Shown: positions 6,362-12,257 of the stretch, one piece after another
Layout: each line of letters begins with the position of its first letter
Position numbering within the stretch: the stretch's first letter is position 1
Source of the DNA: Dictyocoela muelleri
Taxonomy: Eukaryota; Microsporidia
DNA: 12,257 bases
Direction: 5' to 3'
Assembly: GCA_016256075.1 (NCBI GenBank)
Contig: SDVU01000572.1
Coordinates: forward strand, 1 to 12,257
The notes under the pieces: generated by a model
Told to the model about the DNA's origin: nothing
The model's input: the letters and a program-made list of their open reading frames with translations, nothing else
Database searches by the model: none
Position numbers and translations under genes: made by a program

Positions 6362-7209
6362 TTATTGTTTTAAATCTAATAAAAAAGCATTCCATAAACC
6401 TTTTTGATATCTTCTTTGCCAGATATATTCAAATAAATATATTTGCATCTTACCTTTAATTCTACTCTGGGCTTTTATTTTAGATTTAATACCATTCCAT
6501 GTTCCTTCAATATGATTAGTGTGATACCCATCAATGTTAATAAATGAAATTGGATGGTTTACCCAATGATGCACAAAATTCGTATTATTCTTAAAGAGAT
6601 TATAGCCCTTCCACGTCAGTAATAACACTTTATCCCGGAAGTACGTGTTCTAAAATAATCTTAATAAGAGTTTCGCTGTCTCTTTTGTATACAGTAACTG
6701 CAAACATTTTTCTATCATCAGTAATCTCCACTCCTCAAAATACCCACACACCTTCAACTTTATGTCCACGCTGGTATTTTCGCTTCCCAAATTTACTTTC
6801 ATATCATTGAACAAGTATGTTTTCATTCTCTATCATTAATTAGATTCATTTAGATTATTGGCAATTACTTTTCTAAACAATTTAAAAGCTCTGTTAATTG
6901 TATCAGAACTATGAGAAGTTATTACTAAAATAAATTTAATCGACACTTCACAAATCTAAAGATACATTAAGAAAATTATATCTTTGATTTTTAAATGTGT
7001 TTTCTCAATTTTTGGTAGTTTAACTAGGAATATATTTTTCGATGGGTTTTCTTGGTGCATTTGAACTGGAAGGAAGATATTTGCGTCATTTTATTTCCAT
7101 CTTCGGGACATTATGTCATATAATTGATATTTGATTTTTCATATAGAAAATTTATTGTGTTATCTTCATTGTCAAAAAGATGTTTTACATCCTTTATTTT
7201 CGGAATCAT
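6362..7209 (-). pseudogene. ISXO2-like (DDE_Tnp_IS1595) transposase pseudogene
   Basis: The minus strand gives a nearly complete ISXO2-like transposase, about 280 codons from an ATG at 7209-7207 to the stop before 6362. In order there are an N-terminal zinc-ribbon-like CPEDGNKM and FKC, an HTH region (LKIKDIIFLMYL to INRAFKLFRKVI), ESKFGKRKYQRG, VEGVWVF, DDRKMFAVTVYKRD, and finally HTNHIEGTWNGIKSK in an uninterrupted 88-codon 3' part. The enzyme would move this element and its relatives. It is inactive: there are several stops, including a TGA directly after VEGVWVF, and frameshifts, one next to the second Asp. The codon for the first catalytic Asp, before ESKFGK, reads Tyr (6801-6803). It is better preserved than the ISXO2 copy at 660-1422 and belongs to a different sublineage. 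Confidence 0.92.
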
Positions 7210-7260
7210 GAGAAGGGTAAAACTTTCGAAATAATAAAAAAACTGAAAAAGGATGAACTC

Positions 7261-7289
7261 AGAGATTCGAACCAAAGGGGTAAGATTCC
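7261..7289 (-). repeat. Right terminal inverted repeat of ISXO2-like copy B
   Basis: Reverse complement of the left repeat with a few differences: GGAATCTTACCCCTTTGGTT, then CGAATCTCT. It also carries the GGTTCGAATC motif. Confidence 0.75.
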
Positions 7290-7834
7290 AAATTCGATTC
7301 TAATATTTATTTAATTCATAGCTAAAAATCTTTAATAGCGAGGGGTAAAACTCTAAATTTTTATAAAATTTAAAATTTCTAGATATTTTTTTCAATTTAT
7401 TACCACGTTTTTTTGGAATTAAAATCTTAAATTTTATATTTTACATTTTTCCGTAAGTCTTTCTTATTCTATATACAGTAAATTTATTAATTTTGTTAAA
7501 AAATTTCTTTACCTCTGCGTTTATCGTTTTAATGATTGTAAAAACTTCACAGATATTTTTTTATGTTGAAATATGAGATTTTTCATGTTCATGTACTAAG
7601 AAATTCTATTGTCTTTGATAAAGTTTTATTTATATTTAAAATTACTATAAAAAAATTAAATAAAATGACAAAAAACAATCATATCCTTTAATTTTAATAT
7701 TTTCATAATTAATATTAATTTAAAGATATAAAGCCAAAAAAAATGCAAAAATTATAAAAAAACATTTAATATTAAATCATTAACATTTAATATAAAAAAA
7801 ATTTCGGCATTTTTTTCGGGCTTATTTTTTGCTT
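7290..7834. other. Unassigned A+T-rich region
   Basis: Extremely A+T-rich. A 36-codon minus-strand open stretch ends at 7441 (EVFTIIKTINAEVKKFFNKI and on), with a coding-like residue mix but no recognised family; it may be a scrap of another decayed gene. Near 7762-7807 there is a 45-base stretch similar, in reverse complement, to 4529-4572. Nothing else stands out. Confidence 0.5.
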
Positions 7835-8151
7835 CTAAAAAATCAAAACTAGTCTATTTAAACAATATTCGGCGTGACATACTTGCATAAGCTCCCGATA
7901 TCTATTTAAAGGTGTTAGAAAATATAGTTTCTCAATTATTACGTGCTTTGAGACACCAATTAGATAAAGAGTTTTTATCAAGACCAACATACGCTGAAAT
8001 TGACTTTTAAGAATAATAAATTCGAAATACAAGAACCTTAATGGTCTTTAGTATCCTGCAGTGCTACCATTCAAAAGTTTGTGAATCAGCTAATAGCTGA
8101 GAATATGAAAAAGAATGGGATTTCGACAGGTGTCACGAATGGCATGATTTA
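7835..8151. other. Coding-like but unassigned segment cut by a transposon
   Basis: On the plus strand two open stretches look more like protein than background: one with SQLLRALRHQLDKEFLSRPT near 7920-8010 and one with QKFVNQLIAENMKKNGISTG near 8070-8150. The second runs up to the left end of the IS630-like element, which therefore landed in it. A minus-strand frame (7835-8032) overlaps the first stretch and is equally unidentified. The segment could come from an old mobile-element polyprotein or a host gene; I cannot decide and treat it as a fossil. Confidence 0.3.
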
Positions 8152-8166
8152 TACAGGGTATTTCAT

Positions 8167-8364
8167 AAACAAACGTACTAAATCCCGAAAACAAACGTAC
8201 TAAATCTCAAAAACAAACGGACTAAATCCCAAAAACAAACGGACCTAATCCCAAAAACAAACGGACAAAATCGCAAAAACAAACGGATTAAATCTCATAA
8301 ACAAACGGACTAATTTACAAAAATAAACGAATTAAATATGAAAAATAAACGGATTGATTTATAT
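8167..8364 (+). repeat. Left terminal array, nine 22-bp units
   Basis: Unit consensus is AAACAAACGGACTAAATCCC plus two bases, repeated without a break every 22 bases from 8167. Outer units are close to the consensus; the innermost two have drifted (AAATAAACG). Confidence 0.95.
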
Positions 8365-8409
8365 TTTAAAAAAACATTATTTTGACTTAATAATTAAACA
8401 AACTCCAAA

Positions 8410-9407
8410 ATGACAAATTCAAAACCTAGAAAAAAAAAAGAATTTTTGTTAATGAAGAAAAATTTAATGTTATAAAAAAATTTTATCAAACAAAACAATA
8501 TATTGAATTGATGGAAATAACAAGATTAGGTAAAAGTGCTTTACTTGATGCAATCCATCGCATCGAAACGTATGATGATGAAAACCCTACATTTGATAAA
8601 CTTAATAAAAAAGTAGGTAGAAAAAAAATTGGTAAACAAGCGCTTCATGCAGATAAAAAATCTGTAATGCGAGATGACAACTCTTTGAGTCACAAGAGAT
8701 GTAGAGAGTTTCTAACAAATAACATGATTTATATCATTCAACTTTGCATAGAATTTAAAAAAAGGCAGTATTAACAAGAAAACGGCTAAGAGAATAGCAA
8801 CAGCAGTATTAAATAATGCAAACCTCAAATAAAGAAAATTAATTTCTTCCAAAATTATAGGTTTTTAGTCTATACGTATTATATTTTAAGAATAATCCGG
8901 GTTTAATCTCCATACTTCGACCAAATATGGATATTCATTAGTAAATGAAGATGCTACTATATACCTTCCTTTTGCGAAAAAAATTTCTCTCTCTGCTAAA
9001 TTATTTCTCAAAATGCTATTGAACATTTTAAATTAATTGATGGTGCCTATAATCGTGAAATGTTGTATTATTTTCAAATGAATGTTTTAAAAAGAATATT
9101 TAGAAACAATTCATCTTTGATAATAGATAATGTTGCATTTCACAAAGGAGTCGAATTAAAAAATTTCATGGAATCGAGGAATGTTACTGTGATATTACTA
9201 CCTCCATAATTATACGATCTAAATCTGATTGAGATTGTATTTCCATCTATAAAAATGAGGCTGGACTGCATAAGACCAAGAGCAATATCTAGAGAACAAC
9301 TGAAAGAAAATAAAGTTATGATAATTAATAATTTCGATAATTTTCTAAATTATTATAATAAATTTTGGAAATTGGTCGTTTTGATAAATCGTAGGCAAGA
9401 TGAATAA
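8410..9407 (+). pseudogene. IS630/Tc1-like DDE transposase pseudogene
   Basis: This is about 330 codons from an ATG at 8410, the usual size for the family, with stop TAA at 9405-9407. The first codons (MTNSKPRKKK) run into a run of ten A residues, after which the frame has slipped. The next frame holds a helix-rich N-terminal DNA-binding region (VIKKFYQTKQYIELMEITRL) up to 8774. A broken middle follows, and then the C-terminal catalytic half in one frame from about 9003. There IDNVAFHKGVELKNF carries the second catalytic Asp (9126-9128), and LPP followed by LYDLNLIEIVF matches the family's LPPYSPDLNPIE with the catalytic Glu at 9231-9233. A TAA at 9207-9209 replaces the Tyr codon of that motif. 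It would cut at TA and join element ends; this copy cannot. Confidence 0.9.
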
Positions 9408-9487
9408 ATTTCATTAATAATTTGATTTTTGTTCCATAAATTTTTAATTTTTTTTTAATATTTATTTTTCCCATATTCATAAAATTT

Positions 9488-9597
9488 TATTTTTTAAATC
9501 CGTTTATTTTTGAAAATTAGTCCGTTTGTTTTTTGGATTTAGTCCGTTTGTTTTTTGGATTTAGTCTGTTTGTTTTTAGGATTTAGTCCGTTTGTTT
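9488..9597 (-). repeat. Right terminal array, five 22-bp units
   Basis: Reverse complement of the left array unit, with outer units nearly identical to the left ones (AAACAAACGGACTAAATCC on the minus strand). It has four units fewer than the left end. Confidence 0.95.
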
Positions 9598-9744
9598 ATA
9601 AAGCTCCCTGTAAATACGATTAAAAAGTCACAAATAAAGTATATGTAACAAGTACATACACGATGAGAGAGATAGAAAGAAATAGTTTGAGAAATAAATC
9701 AATATAAAGTTTCAAAAAATCGTTTATTAACAACTAACTGTTAT

Positions 9745-9818
9745 TTAACAATCCTTTTATTTGCAGAAAAACATCTTTAGAATGTTTTTACCCCCGACAA
9801 CAAAATTGTCTGATTCAT
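9745..9818 (+). repeat. About 75-bp direct repeat, left of MULE
   Basis: It begins TTAACAATCCTTTT, has ACATCTTTAGAATGTTTTT in the middle, and ends CTGATTCAT. The copy at 11760-11834 is in the same orientation at about 70-75% identity by eye. It ends 4 bases before the MULE terminal motif. Confidence 0.75.
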
Positions 9819-9825
9819 GGCAGGC

Positions 9826-9902
9826 GACAACTCGTCCATGAGCGAGTTGTCAGGTAAACTTGCCATGGGCGGGTTGTCAGGCAAACTCGCCTCGAGCGAG
9901 TT
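9826..9902 (+). repeat. GC-rich 27-bp tandem repeats with hairpins (MULE left end)
   Basis: Two full 27-bp units (9842-9868 and 9869-9895, GCGAGTTGTCAGGTAAACTT and on) and the start of a third (9896-9902) follow a 9-bp-arm inverted repeat, GACAACTCG/CGAGTTGTC, at 9826-9851. A second inverted repeat, AACTCGC/GCGAGTT, lies at 9884-9902. Base composition differs sharply from the flanks. The GCGAGTTGTC core recurs once at the right end (11742-11751). Confidence 0.85.
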
Positions 9903-9958
9903 AAAAAAACTTTTTAAAAAAACACCCTTCGAAAAATGATATTGAATACACAATATAA

Positions 9959-11643
9959 ATAGATAATCAACATAAAAAGCAAAGAAATGTTTTTTTTATC
10001 ATTTATAAGTATTATTTTTATAGTTATCATAGTAAAATTAATGATATAGGATAAGTAAGGTATATATGCCAAAGCTTGAAATGCAAGGGAGGGCTTATTA
10101 TTGAATATTATTTAGTAATATCTCAACTTACTCAAAATCATGATTCAGATCCACAAAAATTAAATAGGCTAATAAAAATGCATAAAATCAGAACCATAGA
10201 TAAATCTTCTAATGCAACAATACAAAATGTATTAAATAATGCTATAGGTACTGAAATAAGCAATCGCGAAATTATTAATGTTTTATCAACTTTTTTATCA
10301 GTACGTGATAGATTGACTAGAGACAGAAATATAATAATAAGACATTTCCCGAATATCATTAACGATATTCCCGACTTTTAAAGATTGATATATTGGGTTG
10401 CGATTTTTTAAGATTTGATTCATCCACAAATAATGATAGATTCATTATCTTTATTTACGAAGAAAAATTGAGAAGGTTTAATACAGCCAAATCCTTTTTA
10501 ATTGACGGCACTTTCTAATCTGCACCGCATCTATTTTATCAGCTTCTGATATTATAAGTACCTTTTTTAAGTCGGTGTTTTATTTTGTTATATTTTAATG
10601 TGTGAGAAAACACAAATTCAATATGAACTGTTTTCAAGAAGTTAAAAGAAATAGTAAAAATCGATCCTGAATTTGTAATAACAGATTTAGAAAAAGGACT
10701 CGCCAATTCAGCGATAAATATTTTTAAATGTCAAAATAATTTCTGCTATTTTCACTTTAGACAAATCTTTTGGCGAAATATTCGAAAATTTAATATATAA
10801 AATTTTATCAGACAGATATTTTTTAATCAAAAATTATAAAAAATACTATTATTGGCATTTTTACCACACAAAGCTATAGAGGAAAATTACACAATTATAA
10901 GAAATGAAATATTTAATATAGATGTTTCTGATAATATCAAATCTCTTTTATAATATTTTGAAAACAATTTTATCGGTTTTATCAATTTAAACAAAATCGT
11001 ACAGATCCTGTTTTTACGCCTAAATGTGTTCTGTTTTTGAAAGAATAAAATTTTTACCAAGGATAACTAATAGTTAAGAGCATGGCATAGAGGGTTGAAT
11101 AAACTTATGCCTAAAGCGGATCCGAACATTTCACAATTAATATCGAAATTAATAAAAGAAAAAAAAAATCGTTTTTTTTAAATTGACTCAGGCAGATGAT
11201 GGGCGACATAATTGAAATGAAGACGAATGGAACTGATTAAGACTTAGTATAATTTGACAATGAAGCAGAATAAACTCTCTTAGGTGTGGGGAAGAGTGCG
11301 GCGACGATCGGCAAAAATTAGTGAAAAAATAAATATTAACGAAAAGCCACTAGTTACCTGAATTCTGCTGAATCATTGATAAAACAAAGATAGTGTATAC
11401 AGCTGGGCTTATGGGTAGCTTAGGAAGTGACGTATTGTTGATAAACGGAAACCAAAAGCCACAGATCACGGTAGGAGACAACTCTCAGGGTTGGCAGCTA
11501 TAGATGTTGTCAAAATGTAATATATATAAGATGAATGAAAAAAAGAAATGCAAGTTTTAAATATTATAAATTCATATGATTTATTAGATAATGAATCATA
11601 TTTAAAATTATTTCATAAAATAATTAAATTCGATTTTAATTAA
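9959..11643 (+). pseudogene. FLYWCH-type MULE transposase pseudogene, split by a SINE
   Basis: The likely start codon now reads ATA at 9959. An N-terminal FLYWCH-like zinc-finger region follows (VFFIIYKYYFYSYHSK, IC, LKCKGGLIIE), then a helical stretch in the 101-codon frame ending at 10378. The MULE catalytic core shows FLIDGTF with the first Asp (10504-10506), FVITDLEKGLANSAI with the second Asp (10684-10686), and CYFHFRQ. Then come WHRGLNKLMPKADPNIS (about 11080-11140), the SINE insertion, and a C-terminal piece containing NIINSYDLLDNESYLKLFHK with TAA at 11641-11643. Without the SINE the gene would be about 440 codons, normal for the family. Several stops and frameshifts precede the SINE. 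Its role was transposition of MULE elements; this copy is dead. Confidence 0.88.
11170..11536 (+). mobile_element. tRNA-derived SINE, copy 3 (inside MULE gene)
   Basis: From about 11228 to 11528 it follows the SINE body closely, with GGTAGCTTAGGAAGTGACGT at 11414-11433 and the 3' block GTTGGCAGCTATAGATGTTG before a TAATATATATA tail. The tRNA-like head is missing or unrecognisable, so the copy is 5'-truncated or has a foreign first 50 bases. MULE coding sequence resumes right after it. A-rich GAAAAAAA strings on both sides (11158 and 11537) may be the target duplication. Confidence 0.82.
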
Positions 11644-11759
11644 GTATTTAAAATTATAAAAATAATTTTAATCATTATTTTTTTGTTTATTAAAAAGTTT
11701 AATACAAAATTACTGTGGGAGTTTTCAGTCTAAAAAAATTAGCGAGTTGTCGGCCTACC

Positions 11760-11834
11760 TTAACAATCCTTTTGGTGCACACATCAACATCTTTAGGATG
11801 TTTTTTAGCCAAAAAACGAATATATCTGATTCAT
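11760..11834 (+). repeat. About 75-bp direct repeat, right of MULE
   Basis: TTAACAATCCTTTT, ACATCTTTAGGATGTTTTTT and CTGATTCAT appear in the same order and orientation as at 9745-9818. It starts 4 bases after the right MULE terminus. Confidence 0.75.
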
Positions 11835-11902
11835 ACATCAAATTTTTTTTTCTGAAATAACCAGCCGCATCCAGCACAAGGCTTTTTTATGAGAACAATT
11901 TA

Positions 11903-12182
11903 TTATTCACAAGTACAAAGTCTATTGTTTTTTAAGTCTTTATGAGACAAACTTCTGTAAAGTTTTTGAATTAGACCAGAAATTTACTGTTTAGTTAATC
12001 TTTGTGTGAACTGATCGGTCTTTAAATTCTCATATATCAACATATCTACACCATCATCTGCTTCGAAGATTTTGTGTTTTTTTTTTGATTCTCTCGGGTA
12101 TAGTGATTGGTTTTAAATCCTTTGGAGACAAATAATATCAAAAGCGCATAAAATACTCAAGATTCCTAATATTTTTATTCAT
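11903..12182 (-). pseudogene. Unidentified broken coding region
   Basis: On the minus strand an ATG at 12182-12180 opens MNKNIRNLEYF, then LSPKDLKPITIPERIKKK. A later frame carries EADDGVDMLIYENLKTDQFT and then GLIQKLYRSLSHKDLKNN, ending at 11903-11905. The residue mix (charged, helical, few low-complexity runs) looks like decayed protein, about 93 codons with breaks. I recognise no domain. Its 5' side abuts SINE copy 4, so the gene may once have extended further upstream. It could be a host gene or part of another transposon. Confidence 0.4.
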
Positions 12183-12257
12183 TATATATATATATTACAT
12201 GCTGACAACATCCATAGCTGCCAACCCGGAGAGTTGTCTCCAACCATAGTCTTATGA
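12183..12257 (-). mobile_element. tRNA-derived SINE, copy 4 (3' end only, cut by window end)
   Basis: In reverse complement this reads GTTGGAGACAACTCTCCGGG, then TTGGCAGCTATGGATGTTGT, then a tail of alternating T and A longer than in the other copies. The (TA) tail and lack of changes in the 3' block suggest that this is the least decayed copy; the rest lies outside the window. Confidence 0.8.

Larger units (their letters stand above)
6247..7289 (-). mobile_element. ISXO2/IS1595-like DNA transposon, decayed (copy B)
   Basis: A minus-strand ISXO2-type transposase pseudogene fills most of this 1.04-kb element. Inverted repeats of about 27-29 bp bound it: AGATTCTTACTCCCTGGTTC onward at the left, and the reverse complement GGAATCTTACCCCTTTGGTT onward at the right. 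Size and layout are normal for the family. The expected 8-bp target duplication is not clear; the flanks share only an AAATT-type string. Confidence 0.8.
8154..9610 (+). mobile_element. IS630/Tc1-mariner-like transposon with iteron ends
   Basis: The element is 1457 bp, starts CAGGG and ends CCCTG, with TA at both borders (8152-8153 and 9611-9612), as in the IS630-Tc1-mariner superfamily. Its terminal inverted repeats are unusual: each consists of tandem 22-bp units, nine on the left (8167-8364) and five in opposite orientation on the right (9488-9597). Between them is one plus-strand transposase pseudogene (8410-9407). The ends are better preserved than the gene, so the family may have been mobilised in trans. 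It interrupts an unassigned coding-like segment on its left. Confidence 0.9.
9823..11755 (+). mobile_element. Mutator-like element (MULE) with nested SINE
   Basis: A FLYWCH-type MULE transposase pseudogene (9959-11643) lies between short inverted termini, GGCGACAACTCG at 9823-9834 and the reverse complement of GGCCGACAACTCG at 11743-11755. The left end adds a GC-rich subterminal block of 27-bp repeats. A SINE copy sits inside the gene near its 3' end. About 75-bp direct repeats lie 4 bases outside each terminus. A standard 8-11-bp MULE target duplication is not visible, so the exact borders are uncertain. Confidence 0.6.

Noticed and set aside
8167-8364. A CRISPR array
   Set aside because: The 22-bp units are contiguous with no spacers, and an inverted set lies at the other end of a TA-bounded transposon.
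10138-10359. Minus-strand hydrophobic frame
   Set aside because: Antisense shadow of the FLYWCH-type MULE transposase region.
9745-11834. LTRs of a retroelement
   Set aside because: The 75-bp direct repeats are too short and lack LTR borders, and the gene between them is a MULE transposase with its own inverted termini.

Overview
The window looks like decayed, repeat-filled nuclear DNA from a eukaryote with a very A+T-rich genome (about three quarters A+T by eye). I found no intact gene of recognisable function. What can be identified is a graveyard of class II DNA transposons plus a tRNA-derived SINE family. Two ISXO2/IS1595-like transposases, an IS630/Tc1-mariner relative, a pogo-like element and a FLYWCH-type MULE, together in a gene-poor A+T-rich setting, would suit a transposon-rich microsporidian. 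The same families occur in other invertebrates, so this assignment is only tentative.

Layout. 1-477 is unassigned and holds two neighbouring inverted repeats, one with a perfect 23-bp stem. 478-1589 is a decayed ISXO2-like element (transposase on minus, 660-1422) with a possible 8-bp target duplication. 1590-2969 is mostly unassigned, with a possible small membrane protein at 2633. 2970-3720 is a foldback repeat: two GC-richer arms of about 260 bp in inverted orientation, each carrying internal stem-loops. 4057-4501 is the best SINE copy, with Pol III A and B boxes and a near-perfect target duplication. 4610-6176 is a pogo-like element bounded by TA, holding the C-terminus of a transposase, an inserted SINE copy (5004-5458) and two different arrays of about 22-bp repeats. 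6247-7289 is a second ISXO2-like element with terminal inverted repeats that contain a tRNA T-arm-like motif. 8154-9610 is an IS630/Tc1-like element with TA at both ends; its terminal repeats are arrays of a 22-bp unit (nine copies left, five right). 9823-11755 is a MULE, flanked by about 75-bp direct repeats, whose transposase gene is interrupted by a third SINE copy. 11903-12182 is an unidentified broken coding region, and a fourth SINE copy runs off the window end.

Relationships. SINE copies sit inside both the pogo-like and the MULE elements, so SINE activity came after those insertions. Two of the DNA transposons carry terminal or subterminal iterons near 22 bp, about two helical turns. 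No transposase here has an intact frame, so these copies could move only if an intact relative elsewhere supplied the enzyme.
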